Numbered from the stretch's first letter, positions 51,179 to 60,182 are shown. The stretch: DNA of 64,000 nt from Rhizobium sp. S152 (GCF_030380735.1 NZ_JAUDRZ010000004.1:124001-188000), one strand, 5' to 3'. The notes: a model not told the origin generated them from the letters alone. Numbers and translations are program-made.

Positions 51179-52243
51179 TCAGAGAAGACGCGAGAGGCGG
51201 AACGGCGCCAGTGCCGCGTCCTCCTCGTCGGTCAGGATCTCGCGGGCAGCGAGCAGGCCTGCAAGCGGCGCCAGCGTCACGCCGGAATGCATCACCGTCA
51301 TGTACAGGCCCTCGCAGCCGCCGGGGCCGATCACCGGCATACCGTCGGCCGGCGTGGGGCGATAGCCGACGGTGAAGAATTCCATCGTCAGGTTGTCGCT
51401 GTCCGATATCGCCTGCTTGACGTGGGAGAATAGCTCGGCCGCGACGGCCTGCCTGTCCTCGCCGGGATCGGTACCGCCGAAGTCGCTGCCGGCAATGATG
51501 CGGCCCTCGACGGTCTGGCGCATGTGCAGGCCGGGCGCCATGACGAGGCCGGTGAGGCGCTTTTCGAAGGGGCGGGAATGGACGATGAGGCCGGGCGGCG
51601 CTTCGAGCGGCAGGGTGATGCCGGCGGAGGCGGCAAGCGGGACGCTACCGGTGCCGGCCGCGAGCACCACATGGTCGGCCTCGATCATGCCCGCGGACGT
51701 GACGACGCCGGCGATGCGTTCGCCTGCTCGAAGCAGGCCGTTGACGGTGGCGCTGACGAGCTTGGCACCATGCGCTTCGGCATCGGCGAGCATCATCCTG
51801 CTGGCGGCGACGGGTTCGACCGCGCCTTCCTCGGCGACCAGAAGTGCCGTATCAGGCGGCGCTGCGAGATAGGGTTCGCGCGCCCTGATCGCCTCGGCAT
51901 CGATCCGCTCGATGTCATAGCCCCAGCTGGAATGCTCGCGGACAAAGGCTTCGAGCTTTTCCGGCGGCAGATCCCAGGTCAGTCCGCCGCACCAGGAAAG
52001 GGGCAGGCCGGGGAGATCGGAGGCCAGGCGCTTCCATTCGCTCATCGAGCGATGGCGGAAACGGTAGTAGAATTCAGGATTGCCCCAGCTGGCATTGATC
52101 CAGGCGAAGGAATTGGGCGTGGCGACACCGCCGATCTCGTCGGCGACCACGGTGACGGCGGCGCCCTGCCGCGTCAGATGCCAGGCGAGCGAGGCGCCGA
52201 TGATACCGGCGCCAACGACGACCACGTGTCTCTTCGCTGTCAT
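51179..52243 (-). CDS. FAD-dependent oxidoreductase of the DAO family
   Basis: A 354-residue flavoprotein with the FAD motif VVVVGAGIIGASLAWHL at the N-terminus, GLYMTVMHSGVTLAPLAG at the C-terminus, and GYRPTPADGMPVIGP. This matches D-amino acid dehydrogenase, glycine oxidase and related amine oxidases; the substrate is unknown. It is 28 bp after the TPR lipoprotein and may be co-transcribed. Confidence 0.85.
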   Translation of the reverse strand: MTAKRHVVVVGAGIIGASLAWHLTRQGAAVTVVADEIGGVATPNSFAWINASWGNPEFYYRFRHRSMSEWKRLASDLPGLPLSWCGGLTWDLPPEKLEAFVREHSSWGYDIERIDAEAIRAREPYLAAPPDTALLVAEEGAVEPVAASRMMLADAEAHGAKLVSATVNGLLRAGERIAGVVTSAGMIEADHVVLAAGTGSVPLAASAGITLPLEAPPGLIVHSRPFEKRLTGLVMAPGLHMRQTVEGRIIAGSDFGGTDPGEDRQAVAAELFSHVKQAISDSDNLTMEFFTVGYRPTPADGMPVIGPGGCEGLYMTVMHSGVTLAPLAGLLAAREILTDEEDAALAPFRLSRLL

Positions 52244-52271
52244 CGCCGGTCTCCTCGCATTCGTGGAAAGG

Positions 52272-53138
52272 TCAGGCGGCGTTTACGCGGGCAAGGCCGT
52301 CCTTGGCGGGCTGATACTTGGGATTGAGGCCGATGGCGTGGCGATAGGAGCGCGCCGCCTTCTGCTTGTCACCCTTGCGCTCGTAGACCAGCGCCTGGTT
52401 GGCCCAGGATTCGGCGAGGTTGCCGTTGAGTTCGATCGCGTGGTTGAAGTCGGCGAAGGCGTTGTCGTCGTCGTTGAGCGCGATGTAGGAGATGCCGCGG
52501 CCATTGTAGGGCTCAGGCGCGTTCGGCGCCAGCGAGATGGCCTTGGAGAAATCGTCGATCGCCTTGTCCTGCTGGTTGCGCTTCTGGAAGATCAGGCCGC
52601 GATTGTGATAGGCGCGTCCGTCGGTGGTGCCGAGCTGGATCGCCTTGGAGAAATCGTTGAACGCCTGATCGTCCTGCCCGACGCTGCGGTAGACGTTGCC
52701 GCGGCCGATATAGGCCACGTCGTAGCTCGGGTTGATCTGCAGGGAGGCGCTGTAATCCTGGATCGCCTGCTGCTGCTGGCCGAGGTTGCGGTTGGCAAGC
52801 GCGCGGTTGGCATAGGCCTGGAAGAACTTCGGATTGAGCTGAATGGCCGTGTTGAAGTCGTTCAGCGCTGCACGGAAATCGCCGCCACGACCATAGGCCG
52901 AGCCACGCACGTTATATGCTTCCGGATCGCGCGGGTTGGAGTTGATCACCGAGGTCAGCGAGGCGATGTTTTCCTGCGAGCCCTGGGCCTTGTCGATGCG
53001 GATGACGGCATCGGAGGTGCTGTTGGTGGTGCAGCCGGCAAGGGCGAGCGCGGTGACGACAAGCATTGTGGGCGCAAAGGCCGACATTGCGATTTTCGGC
53101 GCACGCAAGGAGCGCGTCTTGAACGTGATATCAGCCAT
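52272..53138 (-). CDS. TPR repeat lipoprotein
   Basis: A 288-residue protein with a lipobox LALAGC near residue 35, so it is a lipoprotein, followed by six or more tetratricopeptide repeats (for example DPEAYNVRGSAYGRGGDFRAALNDFNTAIQLNP and AESWANQALVYERKGDKQKAARSYRHA). TPR proteins of this type are scaffolds in the envelope or in divisome and secretion complexes. The start at 53138 is preferred; the first residues of the longer frame are not conserved-looking. Role is unproved. Confidence 0.88.
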   Translation of the reverse strand: MADITFKTRSLRAPKIAMSAFAPTMLVVTALALAGCTTNSTSDAVIRIDKAQGSQENIASLTSVINSNPRDPEAYNVRGSAYGRGGDFRAALNDFNTAIQLNPKFFQAYANRALANRNLGQQQQAIQDYSASLQINPSYDVAYIGRGNVYRSVGQDDQAFNDFSKAIQLGTTDGRAYHNRGLIFQKRNQQDKAIDDFSKAISLAPNAPEPYNGRGISYIALNDDDNAFADFNHAIELNGNLAESWANQALVYERKGDKQKAARSYRHAIGLNPKYQPAKDGLARVNAA

Positions 53139-53194
53139 GCGGGCTCGTTTTCCCCCAGTACAGCCGTCCCGCAGCGGGACGGTCGGTCGACAGC

Positions 53195-53231
53195 AAATAA
53201 AAAAGGCGGCGGCGAACAGATCGCCCCCGCC
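53195..53231 (-). terminator. Rho-independent terminator of rpsU-1
   Basis: On the minus strand a stem of ten pairs with one mismatch (53205-53231) is followed by TTTTTTATTT (53195-53204). It ends the rpsU transcript 39 nt after its stop. Confidence 0.85.
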
Positions 53232-53269
53232 TACTTGCATCTGAAAACGTCGAAATAACGACAGAACGC

Positions 53270-53485
53270 TTAGCGCGCTGCTACGCCGCCTTCGCGCTGT
53301 GCGCGCTTGCGAGCGAGCTTGCGGACGCGACGAACAGCTTCGGCCTTTTCGCGTGCACGCTTTTCCGAGGGCTTCTCATAGAAGTCGCGCATCTTCATTT
53401 CGCGGAAAATGCCTTCGCGCTGCATCTTCTTCTTGAGAGCGCGGAGAGCCTGGTCAACATTGTTGTCGCGGACAAGTACCTGCAC
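53270..53485 (-). CDS. rpsU: 30S ribosomal protein S21 (paralogue 1)
   Basis: A 71-residue S21 protein: [24 protein letters not shown] then [30 protein letters not shown]. Start is GTG at 53485, with AAAGGA about 11 nt upstream; a GTG three codons earlier is possible. S21 binds the 30S platform near the anti-Shine-Dalgarno region and affects initiation. A second, shorter-homology copy lies divergently 495 bp away. Terminator present. Confidence 0.92.
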   Translation of the reverse strand: MQVLVRDNNVDQALRALKKKMQREGIFREMKMRDFYEKPSEKRAREKAEAVRRVRKLARKRAQREGGVAAR

Positions 53486-53980
53486 GAGAGTCACGTTCCT
53501 TTGGTTCGTTAAGCCGCGCCAGCACAGTGGACGAGGCAAAAAATGTTCATTCCGCGCGGCACAGGCCTTGCGATTGGTGCTGCGAGATACCAGATCAATT
53601 GGCGGAAGTCCATACGCGCGAGCGTGTTTGCGCGAAAAAACGAGGGATTTTGCCGCCCGAACGGCCACTGTTCGCAACGGGATCGGCATCTTCGCTTGTT
53701 TCCGCCCCGCTTTGCTCTATATAGACCGGCATCGACTGTTGGCTGCGACCTTTGTCCAAGAGCTTTTCGGCTCCGTCAGATCTCCATTCATAATCGATCA
53801 GGCCGGGAACGGCCGGCATGCGCATCGGATTTATGCCGTGCCACTCTGGGAAGCCCGACTCGATGTCGTGTTTGCTTCCGGGCCGAGACTTTGGAATGTC
53901 GGGCTTAATCATCAATCCGGAGCGCGGGTATCCCGTTCCGCATCAACCGGCAATGACCTTGCCGTATGAAAGGAAAGAAT
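53486..53980. other. Region between the divergent rpsU genes
   Basis: No convincing gene. A promoter candidate on the plus strand is TTGTTT at 53696-53701, 16 bp, TATATA at 53718-53723, which would give rpsU-2 a leader of about 250 nt. Such a leader could hold translational control, as seen in cold-shock rpsU operons of Sinorhizobium. A cspA gene is absent. Some segments can form stems (for example 53805-53835), not resolved. Confidence 0.45.
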
Positions 53981-54220
53981 TTGCAGGTTCTCGTACGTGA
54001 CAACAATGTCGACCAGGCGCTCCGTGTCCTGAAGAAGAAGATGCAGCGCGAAGGTCTCTTCCGCGAATTCAAGGCGCGCACCGCCTATGAAAAGCCTTCC
54101 GAGAAGCGCGTTCGCGAAAAGGCCGAAGCCGTTCGCCGCCAGCGCAAGCTTGCTCGCAAGAAGCTGCAGCGCGAAGGCCTGATCGCCGCACCGAAGAAGG
54201 CAGCACGCCCGGCCCGCTGA
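53981..54220 (+). CDS. rpsU: 30S ribosomal protein S21 (paralogue 2)
   Basis: A 79-residue S21 protein: [62 protein letters not shown], then an extra basic tail ending PARPAR. The proposed TTG at 53981 has AAAGGA 6 nt upstream and places the same start residue as in paralogue 1; an ATG at 53966 would add five residues (MKGKN). A conserved small gene follows 37 bp downstream. Confidence 0.9.
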   Translation: MQVLVRDNNVDQALRVLKKKMQREGLFREFKARTAYEKPSEKRVREKAEAVRRQRKLARKKLQREGLIAAPKKAARPAR

Positions 54221-54257
54221 TTGCGGCCGGCGAGCACCGAAACAGGAGAGAGAGCCC

Positions 54258-54485
54258 ATGACGACCGAGGATACATTCTTCAACCCGGCCAAGCTCTCGC
54301 CGCGCGACAAGGCGGCTGCCACCGATGCGAGCGCGAAAGCGATCATCACGGCGGAAGCCACGGCTCGCGAGAAGAAGACCGAAGCGCTGAAGGCGCTTCG
54401 TCTGCAGCGGGAGGCAGAAACGCCCCCGCAGGATGCTCCCGCGAAGAAAAAGCGGGCGGGTTCCAAGACCACGGCGCCGTCCTAA
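54258..54485 (+). CDS. Small conserved hypothetical protein after rpsU-2
   Basis: A 75-residue, charged, helical protein rich in Ala, Lys and Glu: TFFNPAKLSPRDKAAATDASAKAI, and a C-terminus with KKKRAGSK. GGAGAGAG lies just before the ATG. Its position after rpsU suggests one transcript. No function is known. An inverted repeat TCGCGGT/ACCGCGA follows at 54500-54529. Confidence 0.7.
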   Translation: MTTEDTFFNPAKLSPRDKAAATDASAKAIITAEATAREKKTEALKALRLQREAETPPQDAPAKKKRAGSKTTAPS

Positions 54486-54499
54486 GGGCGGCGGCGCGT

Positions 54500-54529
54500 T
54501 CGCGGTACGCGCTGTGAGGCGCACCGCGA
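54500..54529 (+). terminator. Inverted repeat after the rpsU-2 operon
   Basis: TCGCGGT at 54500-54506 pairs with ACCGCGA at 54523-54529; an inner CGC/GCG stem extends it. No U run. Possible terminator shared by convergent genes. Confidence 0.4.
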
Positions 54530-54547
54530 TTACCTGTGTGCTGACGC

Positions 54548-55288
54548 TCAGAATTCCTGAGCGGTCGGGCGCAGGACAATCTCGTTGATATCGACATCAT
54601 CAGGCTGGGCGATGGCATAAGCGATCGCGCGGGCGACGGCGCTTGCCGGAATGGCAATCTTGTAGAAGTCGAGCACGGTCGATTGCGCGGTGCCCGTGGT
54701 GGAGTATTTCAGGTCGCTGTCGACGGCGCCGGGCTCGATCGAGGTGACGCGAACCTTGGAACCGACTTCCTGGCGCAGGCCTTCTGATATGGCGTGGACC
54801 GCGAACTTGGTGCCGGAATAGACCGTGCCGCCGGGCGCGAAGACCTTGATGCCGGCAACCGAACTCAGATTGATGATGTGGCCGCGGCTCTTTTCCAGGA
54901 AGAAGGGCAGGGCGGCGGCGATGCCGTAGAGCGTGCCCTTGATGTTGACGTCGATCATCGCGTCCCATTCGTCGGTGTTGACCTCGGCCATCGGGCGGAT
55001 CGGCATGATGCCGGCATTGTTGATCAGGACGTCGAGCGTGCCGAAATCGGCGATCACGGCGTCGGTCACATGCTTGACCTGGTTCTTGTCGACGACGTCG
55101 AGCTGATAGGCCCGCGCCTCGCCGCCGGCTCTCGCGATTTCGGCGACGACTTCATCGAGCTTCTCCTTGCGGCGGGCTGCGATCGCGACCCGGGCGCCAT
55201 TGGCTGCCAGATGGCGCGCCGTCTCTGCGCCGAGGCCTGTGCTGCCACCGGTGATGAGGACGACTTTGCCTTTGATATTCTCACTCAT
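54548..55288 (-). CDS. Short-chain dehydrogenase/reductase (SDR)
   Basis: A 246-residue SDR with TGGSTGLG, NNAGIMPI, the catalytic Ser in INLSSVAG, and Y-x-x-x-K in YSGTKFAVHAI. AAGGAG precedes the ATG. It is the last gene of a three-gene set with the ABM and DJ-1 type genes, all opposite to a LysR regulator. This layout suggests handling of a reactive carbonyl or quinone. The substrate is unknown. Confidence 0.92.
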   Translation of the reverse strand: MSENIKGKVVLITGGSTGLGAETARHLAANGARVAIAARRKEKLDEVVAEIARAGGEARAYQLDVVDKNQVKHVTDAVIADFGTLDVLINNAGIMPIRPMAEVNTDEWDAMIDVNIKGTLYGIAAALPFFLEKSRGHIINLSSVAGIKVFAPGGTVYSGTKFAVHAISEGLRQEVGSKVRVTSIEPGAVDSDLKYSTTGTAQSTVLDFYKIAIPASAVARAIAYAIAQPDDVDINEIVLRPTAQEF

Positions 55289-55304
55289 GATCTTTCTCCT
55301 TGGT

Positions 55305-55604
55305 TTATTGTTGCGCGGCGTCGACGGGGTCGAGCAGCAGTGCAGTGCGGTCGGCGAGATCGTTGATCAGGCCGAGATAGTTCTGGTAGTGCACGGTCTC
55401 GCGATGTGCGGCGACGGCCGCCGCGTTGCGATAGAGTTCGTCCAGGGCGAAGCGGTCGGGATTGGCCTGGTCGCGCCAGATATCCCAGCGCAGGTTGCCC
55501 TCTTCCGCGCGGCTGGCGGCCGCCAGGGTCGCGAGCAGCGCTTTTAGTTCGTCCGTCCTGCCAGGTTTGGCGGTGAGGATCGCCATGATCTTTACGTTGG
55601 ACAT
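55305..55604 (-). CDS. ABM-fold monooxygenase-like protein
   Basis: A 99-residue antibiotic biosynthesis monooxygenase domain protein: KIMAILTAKPGRTDELKALL, then CxW-like EEGNLRWDIWRDQANPDRFALDELYRN and the YQNYL motif. Members oxidise quinols or act as heme or quinone enzymes. AAGGAAG precedes the ATG. It sits 16 bp upstream of the SDR gene. Confidence 0.85.
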   Translation of the reverse strand: MSNVKIMAILTAKPGRTDELKALLATLAAASRAEEGNLRWDIWRDQANPDRFALDELYRNAAAVAAHRETVHYQNYLGLINDLADRTALLLDPVDAAQQ

Positions 55605-55676
55605 TGCGTCTTCCTTCGAGCGGTCTTGTGAATTGGGCCGGCGGATGCGGATTTCGGCGACCCGCCGGCATGCCGT

Positions 55677-56474
55677 TCAGGCAGCGCGGGCGCGGTCGAG
55701 GGCGGCGATCAGGCGTTCGGCGATCGGATGATCCGAGCGCGGGTTCTGGCCGGTGATCAGCTCACGATCCTCGACGACATAGGGCTCGAAGTCGGCCGGC
55801 GTCGTCGTTACCGTGCCGCCGGCGGCCGTCAGCGCATCGGGCATGTTGAAGTAGATCTTCGCGTGGAGGATCTGGTCTTCGACGACCTTCTCCTCGGTGG
55901 CCGAGAATACGGTCATCCTGTAACCGGCATATTGCCAACCCCTTGCCCATTCCTTTGCCTTGGCAACGTCACCTGCAATCAGCGCCGAGCGGAACTCGCG
56001 GGCATGCGGCATGGCCGAGGCGACGGCGATTGGACCGTGGCACAGCAGCGCTGTCGGCTTGGCGCGTTCATGGAAGTGGCGCAAGATGGTGCCGAGATCC
56101 GGATCCTGCATGAGGTCCACGACCGGCGCCTGGCCGCCCGGGACAAAGACGCCGGCGTAGTTGTCGAGCCCTTCCGCGATCACCTCGCGCAGCGTGCGGA
56201 CCTGGTTCATCGACGGATCGTTGGCGTAGAAGTCCTTGGCGCGCGCGTAAGCCTTCTCGTCGCCCTCGAAATGGGCGGCGGCGTCCGAGGCCGGGTCGAT
56301 ATGCGGCTTGGTGCCGTCAGGCGTCGCCAGCACGATCTCGTATCCGGCGGCGATCACCGCCATGGCGGGGACCACGGTTTCGTTGAGATATTGGCCGGTG
56401 GCGCCGAAGCCGCCGCCCTGCACCTCGATGCGGGTGGCGTTCGAACCGATCAAAAGCACTTTTCCCTTGCTCAT
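55677..56474 (-). CDS. DJ-1/PfpI family protein (Hsp31-like)
   Basis: A 265-residue class I GATase-like protein. The nucleophilic Cys is in LLCHGPIAVASA, preceded by VFVPGGQAPVVDL. This is the Hsp31/GATase1-like group, including glutathione-independent glyoxalase and chaperones. Start at 56474 has GGAG upstream at the right distance; 56486 is an alternative. It is the first gene of the operon and is divergent from LysR. Detoxification of methylglyoxal is plausible but not shown. Confidence 0.87.
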   Translation of the reverse strand: MSKGKVLLIGSNATRIEVQGGGFGATGQYLNETVVPAMAVIAAGYEIVLATPDGTKPHIDPASDAAAHFEGDEKAYARAKDFYANDPSMNQVRTLREVIAEGLDNYAGVFVPGGQAPVVDLMQDPDLGTILRHFHERAKPTALLCHGPIAVASAMPHAREFRSALIAGDVAKAKEWARGWQYAGYRMTVFSATEEKVVEDQILHAKIYFNMPDALTAAGGTVTTTPADFEPYVVEDRELITGQNPRSDHPIAERLIAALDRARAA

Positions 56475-56484
56475 CGTCATCTCC

Positions 56485-56561
56485 ATTTATTTGTTTGGCT
56501 GCCCGTTTTGGACAGGGAGATGATGCACCGCTCAGAGGTATTTCAGAAATTTATTTGTTTG
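56485..56561. repeat. 13-nt direct repeat in a divergent promoter
   Basis: ATTTATTTGTTTG occurs at 56485-56497 and at 56549-56561, 64 bp apart, between the DJ-1 and LysR genes. The spacing is about six helical turns. Both copies are identical and in the same direction. They could be LysR sites or shared promoter elements. Confidence 0.7.
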
Positions 56562-56574
56562 ATCCTAGATATTC

Positions 56575-57516
56575 ATGATGCATGATGACTGGATGCGATA
56601 CGATCTCAACCTGCTGCCCGTCTTCGTAACCCTGATGGAAGAGCGCAATGTCACCCGCGCCGCCGACCGTCTGGGTATCACCCAGCCGGCGCTCTCCAAC
56701 GCGCTGTCGCGGCTGCGTGTCGTCATGCGCGATCCGCTCTTCGTGCGCGAGCGCTACGGCATGCAGCCGACCCAGATGGCGCTGGAACTGGCGCCCGTCA
56801 TCGCCGCCGCGCTGGCAGCGATCGACGGGGTGGTGCTCGGGCAGCAGGAGTTCGATCCGACCAAGGCGGAGCTCTCCTTCACCATTGCGCCCAACAGCTA
56901 TGTCGAATTCGTGCTGATGCCCGCCATCGTTGCCAAGCTTCGCGAGACGGCGCCAGGGATCAGGCTCAGGCTGACGCCCTACGGCAACGACCTTGTCGAG
57001 ACCGGCGTGATGTCGGGGGCGACTGCCTTGGTGCTCGGCCGCATCGTCGAGCCGCCCGACAATCTGGTTGTGCAGCATCTGATGGACGAGGGGCTGGCCT
57101 GCGTGGTTCGGGCCGATCATCCCGACATTTCCGACAGCATGTCGAAGGACCAGTACGAGCGTCTGCGGCACGTGAACGTCGTTCCCCATGGCCGGCTGCG
57201 CGTCGGCCTGTTCCAGGCGCTGGAGCAGCGCGGATTGAAGCGTGAGGTGTCGGTGTCGGTAACGCACTTCCTGGCAGCGCCCGAGATGATCGCGGTGACC
57301 GACTATTGCGCCACGCTACCTAGCTTGATCTGTCGCCATCTCGCTGCCGATCAAAGACTGAAGATCGTGCCGGCGCCGGTCGATCTCGGCACCTTCCCCG
57401 TCGACCTTGCCTGGCACGTCCGCCACCGCAACGACCCCGCCCACCGCTGGCTTCGCACGCTGATCGTGGATGTCGCGCGGGAGGTGTCGCAGGTGCCATG
57501 GGCGCAGGGGGAGTGA
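56575..57516 (+). CDS. LysR family transcriptional regulator
   Basis: A 313-residue LysR regulator: LNLLPVFVTLMEERNVTRAADRLGITQPALSNALSRLRVVMRDPLFVRERYG is the helix-turn-helix of the NodD/PcpR-like group. The effector domain follows to the C-terminus. It likely controls the divergent DJ-1/ABM/SDR genes. The start is ATG at 56575 or 56578. It converges with DUF2277, 6-bp gap. Confidence 0.9.
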   Translation: MMHDDWMRYDLNLLPVFVTLMEERNVTRAADRLGITQPALSNALSRLRVVMRDPLFVRERYGMQPTQMALELAPVIAAALAAIDGVVLGQQEFDPTKAELSFTIAPNSYVEFVLMPAIVAKLRETAPGIRLRLTPYGNDLVETGVMSGATALVLGRIVEPPDNLVVQHLMDEGLACVVRADHPDISDSMSKDQYERLRHVNVVPHGRLRVGLFQALEQRGLKREVSVSVTHFLAAPEMIAVTDYCATLPSLICRHLAADQRLKIVPAPVDLGTFPVDLAWHVRHRNDPAHRWLRTLIVDVAREVSQVPWAQGE

Positions 57517-57522
57517 GGGGGC

Positions 57523-57789
57523 TTACGCGAACCGGAGCGCCGATCGCGCGCGCGCCTTGGCGGCCACTTCTTCGCGGTCGCGGGGCGGCTGGGTCGTTTC
57601 CAGCGAATCCAGCAATTCTCGGGCGCAGGCCGCGATCGACGAGACAGCGGCCTCGAATGCCGATTCGTTGCGTTTCGACGGCTTGTTGGTGCCGCTCAGC
57701 TTGCGCACGAACTGGAGCGCGGCGTCATGGATTTCCGCGTCCGTTGCCGGCGGGTCGAAATTGAACAGCGGTTTGATATTGCGACACAT
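57523..57789 (-). CDS. DUF2277 family protein
   Basis: An 88-residue protein beginning MCRNIKPLFNFDPPATDAEI, with QFVRKLSGTNKPSKRNE, diagnostic of DUF2277. AGGGAGG precedes the ATG. The family function is unknown; the N-terminal Cys is conserved. Confidence 0.92.
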   Translation of the reverse strand: MCRNIKPLFNFDPPATDAEIHDAALQFVRKLSGTNKPSKRNESAFEAAVSSIAACARELLDSLETTQPPRDREEVAAKARARSALRFA

Positions 57790-57945
57790 GTCTTGCCTCC
57801 CTTTGCCATCATGACGCCCGTGGCGGGGCGCGATCTACAAAGGAAGCTAGTCGAGGCGGCGGCAATTGCAACGATGGGCTTGCGAACCTAGCATCTCACA
57901 CGCGGTATCAGCCTCGCAGGCAGCGCGAAATGCTTTCACCGCCGC

Positions 57946-58326
57946 TTACGGATAGAGATAGTAGCGCGTCCAGTCCTTGTGGGCGATCATCGCGCCGCGC
58001 TTGAAGGTGAAGGCGACGATCGAAAGGTGGTCGGGGCTTGTCGTGCAGGCGTAGGACAGGCGGTACCAATGGCCGGCGCGGCGGAATACCGCGCCGTCGG
58101 CATCGACATGGACCGCGGTTCGCTTCGGATGCGAGAAGGTATAGGAGATGACCTTGTCGGCCTGCAGGCGATCCATCGCCTCGATGTCGCATCGCTGGTC
58201 GAGCTGATCGACCGGTGTAAGCTTTTCGATCTGGGAGATCGTTTTGCTGTCGAGCGCGAGCGCTCCGGTCGAAAAGGCGCAGATCGCGAAAAGGGCGAGG
58301 CCCGTCTGGGGAAGTAGCTTTGCCAT
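57946..58326 (-). CDS. Secreted DUF930 family protein
   Basis: A 126-residue protein with a signal peptide ending ALA, followed by LDSKTISQIEKLTPVDQLDQRCDIEAMDRL, the typical DUF930 core with two Cys (CDIEAM and SYACTTS) that may form a disulfide. Function is unknown. Rhizobia carry several paralogues. Confidence 0.85.
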   Translation of the reverse strand: MAKLLPQTGLALFAICAFSTGALALDSKTISQIEKLTPVDQLDQRCDIEAMDRLQADKVISYTFSHPKRTAVHVDADGAVFRRAGHWYRLSYACTTSPDHLSIVAFTFKRGAMIAHKDWTRYYLYP

Positions 58327-58574
58327 GTGGCGCGACTAGCACGCGCTTCGAAGACCGATCAAGGGCGAGTGAGGCTCGATCACGACATTGCTATTCGCCT
58401 GCGCCATTTCGTGTGGACGATTTCCCGGGCCCGCTTTCTGCTCAGCCTATGCAATCTGTCACGGTGTCAAAACAAAAGCGCATCGGCGTCGCAAAAGAAA
58501 CGTTGTGCCGCTTTTGGATTTGCGATTTGTATGGCCGACGACAGGGGACTTCCCCCGCAAGGAGATGAAGGCGG

Positions 58575-59828
58575 ATGCGCAAATACTCGGTTTTTGCCGT
58601 GGCACGGGAGGCTCTCAGGGGCCACAAGGGCTGGGACAAACAATGGACCTCGCCGGAGCCCCGCTCGGAATACGACGTCATCATCATCGGTGGCGGCGGG
58701 CATGGTCTGGGTGCGGCCTACTATCTCGCCAAGGAGCACGGCATCACCAATGTCGCGGTGCTCGAAAAGGGCTGGCTCGGCGGCGGCAATACCGGCCGCA
58801 ACACCACCATCATCCGCTCGAACTATCTCTATGAAGAGAGCATGCACATCTACGAGCATTCGATGAAGCTCTGGGAGAACCTCTCGCAGGATCTCAACTA
58901 CAATGTCATGTACTCGCCGCGCGGCGTGATGATGCTGTCGCACAATGTGCACGACCAGCAGTCCTTCAAGCGCCATATCCATGCCAACCGTCTCTACGGC
59001 ATCGACAATGAATGGCTGACGCCGGAGCAGGCCAAGGCTTATTGTCCGCCGCTCGATATCTCCGCCAGCGCCCGCTATCCGATCAACGGCGCTGCTCTGC
59101 AGCGTCGCGGCGGCACGGCGCGCCACGATGCGGTTGCCTGGGGCTATGCGCGTGCTGCGTCCGATCGCGGCGTGCACATCATCCAGAATTGCGAAGTGAC
59201 CGGCATCCGCCGCGGCCCCGACGGGCGCGTCACCGGTGTCGAGACGTCACGCGGTTTCATCGGCGCCAAGAAGGTGGGCGTTTCGGCCGCCGGCCACACG
59301 ACGACGGTCATGAAGATGGCCGATGTGCGCGTGCCACTGCAGTCGAGCCCGTTGCAGGCGCTGGTCTCCGAACCGCTGAAGCCGATCTTCCCCTGCGTGG
59401 TGATGTCCAACACCGTGCATGCCTATATCTCGCAGTCCGACAAGGGCGAGCTCGTCATCGGTGCCGGCACCGATCAGTACAATTCCTACTCGCAGACCGG
59501 TGGCCTGCAGATCATCACCCATACGCTCGATGCCATCTGCGAGCTGTTCCCGATGTTCCGGCGCGTCAAGATGATGCGCCAGTGGGGCGGTATCGTCGAC
59601 AACACGCCGGATCGTTCGGCGATCCAGTCCAAGACGCCGGTTCCGGGGCTCTACGTCAATTGCGGCTGGGGCACCGGCGGCTTCAAGGCAACGCCGGGCT
59701 CGGCCAATCTCTTCGCGCATCTGATTGCCCGCGACGAGGCCCACCAGTTCAACGCCGGCCTGACGCTGGACCGCTTCCGTACCGGCCGTCTGATCGACGA
59801 AGCCGCTGCCGCCGCCGTCGCGCACTGA
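58575..59828 (+). CDS. soxB: Sarcosine oxidase beta subunit
   Basis: A 417-residue flavoprotein with FAD motif IIIGGGGHGLGAAYYLAKEHG. His184, in GGTARHD, lies near where the FMN-linked His sits in the Corynebacterium beta subunit (inference). The operon is soxB-D-A-G. The tetramer oxidises sarcosine to glycine, with tetrahydrofolate trapping the methyl group and H2O2 or a reduced acceptor formed. AAGGAG precedes the ATG. No glyA or purU is adjacent. Confidence 0.95.
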   Translation: MRKYSVFAVAREALRGHKGWDKQWTSPEPRSEYDVIIIGGGGHGLGAAYYLAKEHGITNVAVLEKGWLGGGNTGRNTTIIRSNYLYEESMHIYEHSMKLWENLSQDLNYNVMYSPRGVMMLSHNVHDQQSFKRHIHANRLYGIDNEWLTPEQAKAYCPPLDISASARYPINGAALQRRGGTARHDAVAWGYARAASDRGVHIIQNCEVTGIRRGPDGRVTGVETSRGFIGAKKVGVSAAGHTTTVMKMADVRVPLQSSPLQALVSEPLKPIFPCVVMSNTVHAYISQSDKGELVIGAGTDQYNSYSQTGGLQIITHTLDAICELFPMFRRVKMMRQWGGIVDNTPDRSAIQSKTPVPGLYVNCGWGTGGFKATPGSANLFAHLIARDEAHQFNAGLTLDRFRTGRLIDEAAAAAVAH

Positions 59829-59840
59829 CACGAGGACATC

Positions 59841-60182
59841 ATGCTTCTTATCTACTGCCCATACTGTCAGGAAGAGCGCTCCGAGCTCGAATTTCGCGGC
59901 GCCGGCGATGCGCATATCGCCCGCCCGACCGATATCGCCTCGATCTCGGACGAGGCGTTCGAAGAGTATTTCTTCCTGCGCGACAACCCGAAAGGGCTGA
60001 TCTTCGAGCGCTGGCGCCACCAGCACGGATGCGGCCGCTTTTTCAACGCGGCGCGCGACACGATCAGCGACAAGTTCATCATGACGTACAAGGCTGGTGA
60101 GCCGAAGCCCGATATCGGTGCGACGGCTGTGCCCCATGCTCCCGTCGAGACATACGAGCAGCTCGAAGGAGAAGCGAAATGA
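59841..60182 (+). CDS. soxD: Sarcosine oxidase delta subunit
   Basis: A 113-residue subunit with zinc ligands Cys6 and Cys9 (YCPYC) and the H-x-H-x-C group at residues 60-64. It stabilises the tetramer by zinc binding. The start is 12 bp after soxB; its stop overlaps the soxA start by 4 bp. Confidence 0.95.
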   Translation: MLLIYCPYCQEERSELEFRGAGDAHIARPTDIASISDEAFEEYFFLRDNPKGLIFERWRHQHGCGRFFNAARDTISDKFIMTYKAGEPKPDIGATAVPHAPVETYEQLEGEAK

